The notes under the pieces: model-generated | What the model was told of the DNA's origin: nothing | What the model saw: only the letters and a program-made list of their open reading frames with translations | Databases searched by the model: none | Made by a program: the position numbers and the translations under genes | Part shown: one piece after another, positions 31,238-36,730 of the stretch | Layout: every line of letters starts with the position of its first letter | Position numbering within the stretch: the stretch's first letter is position 1 | IMG/VR virus record: IMGVR_UViG_3300036770_006954 | Location: 107,630-171,629 of that record | Source: a virus | Direction: 5' to 3' (one strand) | Length of the DNA stretch: 64,000 bases

Positions 31238-31310
31238 GGTCTTGGTCAGATTCGAACTGACGAATAACGCTTTTGCAGAGCGCCCCCTTGAGCCACTTGG
31301 GTACAAGACC
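31237..31310 (-). tRNA. tRNA-Cys(GCA)
   Basis: Acceptor GGTCTTG/CAAGACC, anticodon arm CGCT-CTGCAAA-AGCG with GCA, T-arm GTCAG-TTCGAAT-CTGAC. 74 bases, no CCA encoded. Confidence 0.92.
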
Positions 31311-31315
31311 TTTTG

Positions 31316-31391
31316 GGGTGATTAATGGGTTTCGAACCCACGACCTTCTGAACCACAATCAGACACTCTAACCAACTGAGCTATAATCACC
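31316..31391 (-). tRNA. tRNA-His(GTG)
   Basis: Acceptor GGTGATT/AATCACC with C73 as expected for His, anticodon arm TCTGA-TTGTGGT-TCAGA with GTG. G-1 is not encoded. No CCA encoded. Confidence 0.92.
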
Positions 31392-31400
31392 GTATATTTA

Positions 31401-31431
31401 CAAATATATGTATATTTCAGACAAATACCAA
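31401..31431 (-). promoter_or_regulatory. Bacteroidota-type promoter for tRNA-His/tRNA-Cys
   Basis: On the minus strand TTG (complement of 31429-31431), 20 bases, TATATTTG (complement of 31401-31408), 9 bases before tRNA-His. It overlaps the start of the divergent sulfotransferase-like gene. Confidence 0.7.
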
Positions 31432-31992
31432 ATCCAATGGTGGGTACCACCCAGAACTGCAAGTCGGATGACTAGAAAATTTTTAGAAAAATTAAACTTT
31501 AGAGGAGAATGGGGTCATCACACAGTTTATGGTGATTCAACATTCGATGTTTACCTTAACATAAGGAATCCCTACTCAATTGTTGTGTCACTATTTTTTT
31601 TGTCTCGTCAAGCTGAAGGATTAACATTCGAACAATTCGTCAAAAAGTCCAAAGCAGATTACTTGGGGTTCCATAACACTCACTTGTTAGATTATGTTCA
31701 AGCTTTGAAAGATAGAAAATTAAAATTAGTTAAATTAATAAGAGTAGAAAACCTTATCGATGATATGTTATCAATTGATTTCATTCAAAATAATCAAGAA
31801 TTATTGATGGATGAAATTGAAGAACTTAACAAAGGTGTTGGTCCTTGGAGAAGAGGGTATAATCCTGAAGTGTTAAAACCATACTCAGAGTTCTACACAC
31901 AAGAACTTGCGGATATTGTATATCAAAATAGAAAAAAGTATTTTGAGTTTGGTGGATACGACAGAGATTCTTGGAAAACTCTGATAAACTAA
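31408..31992 (+). CDS. Sulfotransferase-like protein
   Basis: 194 residues. QWWVPPRTASRMTRKFLEKL (residues 9-28) matches the 5' phosphosulfate loop of sulfotransferases (P.T.S+), and DVYLNIRNPYSIVVSLFF (about 48-65) matches the 3' phosphate motif (RNPY...S). Family members transfer sulfate from PAPS to sugars or small molecules; here a host or phage glycan would be a natural substrate. The chain is short for the family (about 200-300). The start ATG lies in the A/T-rich gap after tRNA-His. Confidence 0.7.
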   Translation: MYISDKYQIQWWVPPRTASRMTRKFLEKLNFRGEWGHHTVYGDSTFDVYLNIRNPYSIVVSLFFLSRQAEGLTFEQFVKKSKADYLGFHNTHLLDYVQALKDRKLKLVKLIRVENLIDDMLSIDFIQNNQELLMDEIEELNKGVGPWRRGYNPEVLKPYSEFYTQELADIVYQNRKKYFEFGGYDRDSWKTLIN

Positions 31993-32000
31993 AAAAAAGG

Positions 32001-32102
32001 TGTCGGGGTAGGAATCCCACCTACAAGCGAGAACAACCATAGAAGGTCTTAATGTTCTCCATCCAAAAAATGGATGTGCCTTTGTCAATTCAGCCACCCG
32101 AC
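32001..32102 (-). tRNA. Class II tRNA-like element with T-only anticodon loop
   Basis: Acceptor GTCGGG/CCCGAC (6 bp plus a mismatch), D-stem GCT/GGC, anticodon arm CATCC-ATTTTTT-GGATG whose formal anticodon is TTT, extra arm GAGAAC/GTTCTC with a 19-base loop, and T-stem GTAGG/CCTAC. The T-loop is TGGGATT instead of TTCRAxx. A class II body with a Lys-type anticodon is not a standard isotype; it may be a degenerate tRNA-Leu or a tRNA-like RNA with another role. Confidence 0.55.
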
Positions 32103-32114
32103 ATAATAAGTTTG

Positions 32115-32186
32115 CTCCTCGGGGGAATTACGATATCCCGACCTAACGATTAACAGTCGTTCGCTCTACCTCTGAGCTACCGAGGA
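32115..32186 (-). tRNA. tRNA-Asn(GTT)
   Basis: Acceptor TCCTCGG/CCGAGGA, anticodon arm AACGA-CTGTTAA-TCGTT with GTT. The T-arm is irregular: GGGAT-ATCGTAA-TTCCC, where the usual loop would be TTCGAxT. 72 bases. Confidence 0.87.
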
Positions 32187-32212
32187 ATGCTTGGCATGCA
32201 AGATTAAAATGT

Positions 32213-32293
32213 TGGAAGGGACGGATTCGAACCGCCGTACCCGTACAGGAGCAGTTTTACAGACTGCCGGTTTTAACCACTCACCCACCTTCC
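32213..32293 (-). tRNA. tRNA-Tyr(GTA)
   Basis: Acceptor GGAAGG/CCTTCC, anticodon arm GCAGT-CTGTAAA-ACTGC with GTA, class II extra arm, T-loop TTCGAAT. 81 bases, no CCA encoded. Confidence 0.92.
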
Positions 32294-32304
32294 ATTGTCA
32301 TCTG

Positions 32305-32376
32305 CGGTCTATCACGGATTCGAACCGAGGCTACCTCATAGACAGTGAGGCGTGTTTACCACTACACTAATAGACC
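32305..32376 (-). tRNA. tRNA-Asp(GTC)
   Basis: Acceptor GGTCTAT/ATAGACC, anticodon arm CCTCA-CTGTCTA-TGAGG with GTC, discriminator G. 72 bases. Confidence 0.93.
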
Positions 32377-32383
32377 AAAATAA

Positions 32384-32452
32384 TTAATGATGAGAAATAG
32401 TTTCAAAGAAAGCTATTACCATCTTTTTCAAAAACAACTTAATTTTTTTCAT
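32384..32452 (-). CDS. Putative 22-aa peptide
   Basis: ATG at 32452 to TAA at 32384-32386: a basic, hydrophobic peptide beginning MKKIKLFLKKMVIAFFETI. It fills the gap between tRNA-Asp and a tRNA-like element. Too short to judge by coding statistics; listed because three other very short frames of similar make-up occur in the same region. Confidence 0.3.
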   Translation of the reverse strand: MKKIKLFLKKMVIAFFETISHH

Positions 32453-32466
32453 ACCAATAAGTATTG

Positions 32467-32572
32467 AAGTCAAGACAGGAATCGAACCTATTTTACCGCG
32501 TACATAGCCTAACACTAAAAGTTCGTTTGACTACCTCTTTAACCTACGATTACGAGCCACTCGCTCTTGACT
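32467..32572 (-). tRNA. tRNA-like element A (106 bases, irregular middle)
   Basis: Acceptor AGTCAAG/CTTGACT pairs perfectly, D-stem CGA/TCG encloses a loop with GG, and the T-arm is ATAGG-TTCGATT-CCTGT. Between D-arm and T-arm lie about 55 bases that do not form a normal anticodon arm; the best small hairpin is AAC-TTTTAGT-GTT, which would present TTA. May be a tRNA with an insertion, or a tRNA-like domain of another RNA. Confidence 0.5.
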
Positions 32573-32579
32573 AAATTAC

Positions 32580-32645
32580 CCGTCTTTCCAGGCTGTCAAC
32601 AACTTATGTGTTAGCCTCACACATCAATCACTAGGTTGTCAGCTT
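32580..32645 (-). ncRNA. Structured spacer between tRNA-like elements B and A
   Basis: On the minus strand GCTGACAAC (complement of 32634-32642) pairs with GTTGACAGC (complement of 32592-32600) with one central mismatch, enclosing the hairpin ATGTGT-GAGGCTA-ACACAT. The end of this spacer (GACAGCCTGGAAAGAC) recurs with few changes in the spacer before element D (about 32924-32944), so the two are probably related. Confidence 0.4.
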
Positions 32646-32647
32646 TG

Positions 32648-32732
32648 TAGTCAGGACAGGATTCGAACCTGTAACTTTCGTAGATACCTTTCTGGCTCTC
32701 CCTACTGCGTATTCCTTTTTCGCCACCTGACT
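32648..32732 (-). tRNA. tRNA-like element B
   Basis: Acceptor AGTCAGG/CCTGACT, Leu-type D-arm GCG/CGC, T-arm ACAGG-TTCGAAT-CCTGT, total 85 bases. The middle (34 bases after the D-stem) pairs GTAG with CTAC over an 18-base interior but gives no normal 7-base loop, so no anticodon can be assigned. It shares acceptor and T-arm sequence with element C, suggesting duplication. Confidence 0.55.
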
Positions 32733-32778
32733 AAAGTTAGTTTTCGGGACATTGGACAAAACTAACAAACCCTAAAAG

Positions 32779-32918
32779 TAATCGGGGTGGGAATTGAACC
32801 CACTCTAAAGGACGGTCCCTTTCTCAGTCACACAAGGTAATTACTCCTTGCTACACCTACCGTGTAATGCTTTGTGGCCACTCCACATTACCAAATGTCA
32901 ACCATAGACATCCCGATT
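32779..32918 (-). ncRNA. tRNA-like element D, a 140-base structured RNA ending in a T-arm and acceptor
   Basis: The ends AATCGGG/CCCGATT pair perfectly and the 3' part has a canonical T-arm GTGGG-TTCAATT-CCCAC. Instead of normal D and anticodon arms the middle forms ATGTC-TATGGTT-GACAT, TGTGG-AGTGG-CCACA inside GTAATG/CATTAC, CAAGG-AGTAATTA-CCTTG inside ACGGT/ACCGT, and AAAGG-GACCGT-CCTTT. The plan is that of a larger RNA with a tRNA-like end rather than a tRNA. Confidence 0.5.
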
Positions 32919-32923
32919 ATGTT

Positions 32924-33013
32924 GCCTGTCTCTCCAAGCTGTCATACCTCCCTTGTATTCTGTTCTGGCATATAGCCGTTCCTAACGGTAAAGCGGTATC
33001 AAAAACCAGTATG
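32924..33013 (-). ncRNA. Structured spacer between tRNA-like elements C and D
   Basis: Contains the hairpin CCGTT-AGG-AACGG (complement of 32977-32989) and an end resembling the spacer at 32580-32645. No open frame. Confidence 0.3.
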
Positions 33014-33103
33014 TAGTCAGGACAGGACTCGAACCTGTACGAATGTTCCTTTCCCCGCAGACATAAAGTACAACGGTGCGCCTACCAATTACGCCACCTG
33101 ACT
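33014..33103 (-). tRNA. tRNA-like element C
   Basis: Acceptor AGTCAGG/CCTGACT, Leu-type D-arm (GCG-TAATTGGTAGG-CGC), T-arm ACAGG-TTCGAGT-CCTGT, total 90 bases. The 39 bases between D-arm and T-arm are the right length for an anticodon arm plus class II extra arm but show no 5-bp stem with a 7-base loop. Isotype unresolved. Paralogue of element B. Confidence 0.55.
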
Positions 33104-33109
33104 ATAATA

Positions 33110-33312
33110 AAATGGAAACCCCCCCTCTACGCTCACCGTAGTTGTGAATTTTACTGGACATAGTTTACTGTCCACCTGTTGCGAGTCGACTGCAGAGCAG
33201 GGTCCATCACAGAGTACCTTGGGGCATGTACAACTTCTTTATGGTTGCGACCCATTTGAAGCCAAGGTTCCTTTCAACGGTGCTAATCCGTCTTCTGTAA
33301 GGAGTTTTTCCA
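33110..33312 (-). ncRNA. Structured RNA of unknown family with possible pseudoknot (RNA-2)
   Basis: About 200 bases without a credible open frame. Pairings (plus-strand positions): CTACG 33127-33131 with CGTAG 33137-33141; TGGACA 33155-33160 with TGTCCA 33169-33174; CAAC 33231-33234 with GTTG 33244-33247; ACGG 33277-33280 with CCGT 33288-33291; CCTTGG 33217-33222 with CCAAGG 33262-33267. GGGTC 33200-33204 with GACCC 33249-33253 crosses the last helix, giving a possible pseudoknot. On the minus strand it ends in a G-run followed by TTTCC, directly upstream of element C. Confidence 0.55.
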
Positions 33313-33317
33313 TTTTG

Positions 33318-33415
33318 TGGTGTGAGCGGGATTCGAACCACGCGGCACAGTCTTTTTCACGGACTTGCTCTACCATGGGAGTATCATATGAGTACTCCAC
33401 CTGAGCTATCACACC
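33318..33415 (-). tRNA. tRNA-Phe(GAA)-like with hairpin insertion in the D-loop
   Basis: Acceptor GGTGTGA/TCACACC. The D-arm GCTC/GAGC is normal, but its loop holds an extra 24 or so bases that form GGAGTA-CTCATATGA-TACTCC. The anticodon arm AGTCC-GTGAAAA-AGACT presents GAA with a C-A mismatch next to the loop; the T-stem has one bulged T (GCGTGG against CCCGC). A normal tRNA-Phe lies at 37925-37999, so this copy may be degenerate or have another role. Confidence 0.65.
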
Positions 33416-33421
33416 TTATTG

Positions 33422-33502
33422 TACAGAGGGTGGGACTCGAACCCACACATCTTACGATACCGGTTCCTAAGACCGGCGCGGCTACCGTTACGCCACCTCT
33501 GC
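33422..33502 (-). tRNA. tRNA-Leu(TAG)
   Basis: Class II tRNA. Acceptor GCAGAGG/CCTCTGT, anticodon arm CCGGT-CTTAGGA-ACCGG with TAG, T-arm GTGGG-TTCGAGT-CCCAC. 81 bases, no CCA encoded. Confidence 0.92.
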
Positions 33503-33507
33503 ATTGA

Positions 33508-33695
33508 GTTAGTAGTAGTTGACTTTATCAGGAATCCCGCCTAACCCCATTTAAGAAGTCCAGCTTCACACACCATTAGAGAGAGGGTTAATTCTTAGTG
33601 TGTACCCTTGCGATATGCTCTCCCATACCGTCAACCCACGCATTGTACTACCAACCGTTTGTTTTTTCCACCATTTCAAAGACCTTTTGTCTTAA
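33508..33695 (-). ncRNA. Structured RNA with H-type pseudoknot (RNA-3)
   Basis: First element after a Bacteroidota-type promoter. Helices (plus positions): AAGAC 33679-33683 with GTCTT 33689-33693 at the 5' end; a long closing helix GTTAGTAGTA 33508-33517 with TACTACCAAC 33646-33655, continued by GTTGAC 33518-33523 with GTCAAC 33630-33635. Inside it are GATATG 33612-33617 with CATACC 33624-33629, GAAG 33555-33558 with CTTC 33564-33567, and two interlocked helices AGGGT 33584-33588 with ACCCT 33604-33608 and ACACAC 33568-33573 with GTGTGT 33598-33603, the order of an H-type pseudoknot. No open frame; no family recognised. Confidence 0.7.
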
Positions 33696-33703
33696 CAACA
33701 CCA

Positions 33704-33734
33704 CAAATATATGGTAATATTTTTATCAAACCAA
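33704..33734 (-). promoter_or_regulatory. Bacteroidota-type promoter for RNA-3 and the tRNA-Leu/Phe block
   Basis: On the minus strand TTG (complement of 33732-33734), 20 bases, TATATTTG (complement of 33704-33711). It lies inside the 3' end of the gene at 33726-34229. Confidence 0.7.
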
Positions 33735-34229
33735 ATCTTTATGAAAAACTTTTTCTGAATTTTGTTCTACCCAAGACAAACTAATAGAAACATGTTTGGA
33801 AGATTCTTTCTTCGATGATTCAATTTTGGTTTTCACTATTTCCAAAACCTTATCAGTTGTACATTTCCAAATACCATTACAACTAAGTCCATCGTCTTTA
33901 TCAAACAAGGCAAAAAAGAATGCATCGTTTCTTTTAACCCTGTGAAGATTATCTTCATGGATTCTATCAAGTTGAAAACTACCACCTTCTTTACAAGAAA
34001 GGTACTCGTATTTTTCTTTCCCATCTTTAGAATATGCGTCAGCACCATGTTTTGTTTTATGACATTCATGACCAAGAATTTCGGAAACCATCCATTCTTT
34101 AATGAATCCTGGTGTTAACAGGTCTTGTTCAAACCCATTTTCCTTTTTGTATAGGTTTAGAGTCCCTACCAATAGAAGGAGGGGATTTTCTTGTTGTGTT
34201 ACCAAGTCGAGCAATTCATTTTGCGTCAT
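33726..34229 (-). CDS. Unknown protein, possible nuclease
   Basis: 167 residues starting MTQNELLDLVTQQENPLLLL. The segment HKTKHGADAYSKDGKEKYEY then LSCKEGGSFQL has an Asp and a later Glu/Lys pair reminiscent of PD-(D/E)xK nucleases (GADA...E.lscK), but the match is weak. CNGIWKCT is Cys-containing. Starts just after tRNA-Met (34245-34317) on the same strand. No other family suggested. Confidence 0.7.
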   Translation of the reverse strand: MTQNELLDLVTQQENPLLLLVGTLNLYKKENGFEQDLLTPGFIKEWMVSEILGHECHKTKHGADAYSKDGKEKYEYLSCKEGGSFQLDRIHEDNLHRVKRNDAFFFALFDKDDGLSCNGIWKCTTDKVLEIVKTKIESSKKESSKHVSISLSWVEQNSEKVFHKDLV

Positions 34230-34244
34230 AGGGTTGTATGTTAG

Positions 34245-34317
<73 letters not shown>

Positions 34318-34363
34318 GTTATGTTGGTAAATTATAGAAAACCGAATCTATAATGTCAAATTG

Positions 34364-34436
34364 TACACCCTGAAGGACTCGAACCTCCGACATCTTGCAT
34401 GTAAGGCAAGCGCTCTACCATCTGAGCTAAGAGTGT
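34364..34436 (-). tRNA. tRNA-Val(TAC)
   Basis: Acceptor ACACTCT/AGGGTGT, anticodon arm CTTGC-CTTACAT-GCAAG with TAC, T-arm GGAGG-TTCGAGT-CCTTC. 73 bases. Confidence 0.92.
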
Positions 34437-34440
34437 ATTT

Positions 34441-34615
34441 GCAGGATATCGCTTAACCTGCGGTGAGTGTACCTTTCACCTTGTTCCCTTGCGGTACTAC
34501 GATTTTTTTGAAGTCAGTACAGGTACTGCCCCTGTTGCTTGGTCTTTTGCTTAACAGAGTATTATCAATGACACTCTGTGAACCTCACCCACGAGTTACT
34601 TTTACTCTAACTGAC
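34441..34615 (-). ncRNA. Multibranched structured RNA of unknown family (RNA-4)
   Basis: No credible open frame in 175 bases between tRNA-Lys and tRNA-Val. Plus-strand helices: AGTTA 34594-34598 with TAACT 34608-34612; closing helix GGTGAG 34462-34467 with CTCACC 34584-34589; inside it ACAGAGT 34554-34560 with ACTCTGT 34573-34579, CAGTA 34515-34519 with TACTG 34524-34528, and GTACC 34469-34473 with GGTAC 34493-34497; then GCAGG 34441-34445 with CCTGC 34457-34461. The result is a multi-arm junction flanked by two hairpins. It shares no landmark with RNase P RNA next door. Confidence 0.65.
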
Positions 34616-34619
34616 TTTG

Positions 34620-34692
34620 TGACCCCACCGAGATTTGAACTCGGAACTCCCATGTTAAAAGCATGGTACTCTAGCCGTTGAGTTATGAGGTC
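34620..34692 (-). tRNA. tRNA-Lys(TTT)
   Basis: Acceptor GACCTCA/TGGGGTC, anticodon arm CATGC-TTTTAAC-ATG with TTT, T-arm CCGAG-TTCAAAT-CTCGG. Its 5' end is 6 bases after the 3' end of the RNase P RNA on the same strand. Confidence 0.93.
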
Positions 34693-34698
34693 TTTTTA

Positions 34699-34976
34699 TT
34701 AACAAAGAATAACCAGGATTCTGTTTTTAATCTGTCATTAGTCTATTGGCCCCACCTTACCCGACCAGCTCACCGTCATGGGTTGTTTTGGGTTGAATCC
34801 TCGGTGGTTCAACCGATATAAGGTTGTGGACTTATAACTGACCATTATAAGTTTGTTACCTTATATCTCCCACCTTAAGCTGCGATTTCCTGAGTTTCCT
34901 CTATGTTCAACATTTCACACTGTTCAGTGACAATGAACACCTGATTTTATTGAACAAAGCGACAGAACTTTGTTAA
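34699..34976 (-). ncRNA. rnpB: RNase P RNA, compact phage-encoded form
   Basis: Catalytic RNA that removes 5' leaders of pre-tRNAs. On the minus strand the ends pair as P1 (TTAACAAAG with CTTTGTTAA, 34968-34976 and 34699-34707). P2 is TCTGTC with GACAGA; P3 is TGTTCAA with TTGAACA. The conserved 5' core GAGGAAACTCAGGAAATC corresponds to E. coli GAGGAAAGTCCGGGCTCC, and the 3' core ACAGAATCCTGGTTAT to ACAGAACCCGGCTTAT. P4 is kept by covariation: CAGGA with TCCTG here, CCGGG with CCCGG in E. coli. ATAAGGTAACAAACTTAT fits the GTAAC-bearing hairpin after P5, and GGGGCCAATAG fits GGCCAAATAG. At 278 bases it is shorter than typical bacterial forms (about 350-400). No RNase P protein gene is in the window. 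Confidence 0.9.
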
Positions 34977-35387
34977 CTATTCCAAATCCAACATCTGGCG
35001 ATGCGTGATGTTTTTATTAACCTTGATTTCCTTTTTTCGATTCATCAGTTTTCTAACGGTCCACCAATCTTTCGATAGAAAAACCACATAACCTACAAGT
35101 TTTCCCGAGGCATATGGCATTCGATACTCATCCAGGACAGTAATTTGATAAGGAAAAAGATAACCCGATATTTTTTCTTCAATCATGATTTTATAGAAAA
35201 CTACTTTATCGGGACCCATCCGTTTGAAATAAACATCAGGTTTTTCGTGTTTATTGAAATATTCAGTGATAAGACCGTCTTTGATTATCAACTTGGAATC
35301 CCCATCTAAAAAAGAGTAGAATTCAGCAAATCCATGTACAGTAAGAACGATAATAACAAATAAAAGAGTAATAAGAATTATTGTCAT
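34977..35387 (-). CDS. Membrane-anchored unknown protein
   Basis: 136 residues. The first 20 (MTIILITLLFVIIVLTVHGF) form a membrane anchor or signal peptide, and the rest is a basic, strand-rich domain (KDWWTVRKLMNRKKEIKVNK near the end). No family recognised. Its stop is immediately next to the first base of the RNase P RNA, so the two probably share a transcript and RNase P may be processed out of this mRNA. Confidence 0.75.
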   Translation of the reverse strand: MTIILITLLFVIIVLTVHGFAEFYSFLDGDSKLIIKDGLITEYFNKHEKPDVYFKRMGPDKVVFYKIMIEEKISGYLFPYQITVLDEYRMPYASGKLVGYVVFLSKDWWTVRKLMNRKKEIKVNKNITHRQMLDLE

Positions 35388-35398
35388 AGTTGAAAAAT

Positions 35399-35494
35399 TT
35401 AAGAGTTGTTTTCGTTGTTTTCAGGTTTAGGGTTTGGTTCGTCGGATTTAGGTGGAACATTCCACATCTCATCCCAAAAGGTGTATTCACTCAT
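35399..35494 (-). CDS. Small acidic protein, 31 aa
   Basis: ATG at 35494 (MSEYTFWDEMWNVPPKSDEP). The longer in-frame reading runs through the upstream gene and is rejected. Pro/Glu/Asn-rich end. The ATG overlaps the end of the upstream gene by 8 bases, as in coupled phage genes. Function unknown. Confidence 0.5.
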   Translation of the reverse strand: MSEYTFWDEMWNVPPKSDEPNPKPENNENNS

Positions 35495-36077
35495 TGTTGT
35501 CAGGTTTAGAAAATGTTTCTTCGGCTTTACCACCAAATTTACTGTTATTATACAAATCATCAAAATCTTTGAATCCCTTTGAACGGGCATAATCGTCGTT
35601 TTTCTTCATTTGAAATGCTCTGATAGTTTCAGGGTCTCTCATCTGGTCGGGTGTTTCAAACCCAAGGGATTTGGTACACTCTTTTTCACACCATTCATGC
35701 GAACCGATTTGAATATGGATTGGTAAATCGGTCTCGAGTGAGTCCATGAAGTCCTCGAACTGATTTGCAGCAATAAACGGCATCGTGTAAATACCCTCAT
35801 CAACAGCATATCCCGATTCATCTTGACTGTCAAAGATTTCAACTCTCCCCATTCGGTATCTTTCACCCATCAAAGAGAATACTCCGTAACCAACAGTTGA
35901 ATAATGAAACCTACCAGGTTCACTGACTCCGTGAAGGTCAATACAACTAGGATTTCGTTCAATCCAAGTTGCGAGATGGTTGGCAATATCTGTATCGTTT
36001 AGTTCAATATTATCCTTTTCAGCATTGTGACGGATGTTAGTTAAAAACCAAGCCAATTTTTTTCTATCTACTTTCAT
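35487..36077 (-). CDS. Unknown 196-aa protein
   Basis: Starts MKVDRKKLAWFLTNIRHNAE. Soluble, acidic, with GRFHYSTVGYGVFSLMGERY and HIQIGSHEWCEKECTKSLGF. No domain recognised. It lies downstream of tRNA-Met (36156-36227) and begins the short operon ending at the RNase P RNA. Confidence 0.8.
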   Translation of the reverse strand: MKVDRKKLAWFLTNIRHNAEKDNIELNDTDIANHLATWIERNPSCIDLHGVSEPGRFHYSTVGYGVFSLMGERYRMGRVEIFDSQDESGYAVDEGIYTMPFIAANQFEDFMDSLETDLPIHIQIGSHEWCEKECTKSLGFETPDQMRDPETIRAFQMKKNDDYARSKGFKDFDDLYNNSKFGGKAEETFSKPDNNE

Positions 36078-36155
36078 TTCAAGTCAATATTTCGTTATTT
36101 GAAGCTCAAATGTAATCATTTGTGAGCCGTATCGTTTATGTAAATGAGCCAATTG

Positions 36156-36227
36156 TAGCGTCGGGTGGATTTGAACCACCGACCGTCTCCGTATGAAAGA
36201 GAAGCTCTACCCCTGAGCTACGACGCC
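36156..36227 (-). tRNA. tRNA-Met(CAT), second copy (or tRNA-Ile2)
   Basis: Acceptor GGCGTCG/CGACGCT, D-arm AGCTC-AGGGGTA-GAGC, anticodon arm TCTCT-TTCATAC-GGAGA with CAT. Different body from the other CAT tRNA (34245-34317), so one of the two may read AUA after modification. Confidence 0.88.
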
Positions 36228-36230
36228 AAC

Positions 36231-36719
36231 TTAACTAAACTCTGTGGAAGTAGAAACCCGAAGTCCATTAATGTACCCCTCGTGTTTTCGATTCGAAATA
36301 AAAGGATTACGGTCAGGATATTCTTTAAAGTAAGTCTCAATATCCCATCCATCCTCTTGACCCCATTCAAGAGACATTTGGATAAATTCATCAACATTCA
36401 TTTCTCTTCCGTACTCGTCAACGACTCGACCACTTCGGATAAACTCAAAAAGTTCCTCCTTGGTTTTATAGTATTTCGAATCATTCCAGTTCCAAAGGAA
36501 TTTCCATCCACTACTTCGTTTACCTAAGTGAACCTTGGTACCATCCAAGAATTCCTCCCAAGGTGAAACGGAATCCCACTCACCAACTGAGATAGAACGG
36601 AACCCTCGTTCAATTTGAGACGGATTGATTGAATCCATTTCATCAATTCTCATACGGAGCTTTTGCTCTCGTTTAATCATTTCATGTCCTTTCGGAACTC
36701 GATAAAAATTGGTTCCCAT
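36231..36719 (-). CDS. Phage MGTN-type protein with KRSSGWKFLW motif
   Basis: 162 residues. The start MGTNFYRVPKGHEMIKRE and the later KVHLGKRSSGWKFLWNW (about residues 61-77) are the hallmarks of a small protein family common in phage genomes (MGTNYY...HIGKSSxGWxF). Its function is not known. Acidic C-terminal half with WGQEDGWDIETYF. It lies 3 bases from tRNA-Met on the same strand. Confidence 0.8.
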   Translation of the reverse strand: MGTNFYRVPKGHEMIKREQKLRMRIDEMDSINPSQIERGFRSISVGEWDSVSPWEEFLDGTKVHLGKRSSGWKFLWNWNDSKYYKTKEELFEFIRSGRVVDEYGREMNVDEFIQMSLEWGQEDGWDIETYFKEYPDRNPFISNRKHEGYINGLRVSTSTEFS

Positions 36720-36730
36720 AATTGAATAAA

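Noticed and set aside
32380-33313. Assignment of the region to GOLLD or ROOL RNA
   Set aside because: No conserved string from those families could be recalled and matched; left as a hypothesis for a covariance search.
33144-33507. Open frames of 61-86 codons on the plus strand
   Set aside because: They read through the complement of structured RNA and tRNA genes and contain T-loop sequence translated as protein.
34441-34615. RNA-4 as part of the RNase P RNA
   Set aside because: RNase P closes on its own P1 helix at 34699-34976, and tRNA-Lys lies between the two.
34463-34681. 72-codon open frame on the plus strand
   Set aside because: It covers RNA-4 and the complement of tRNA-Lys, where helices explain the sequence better.
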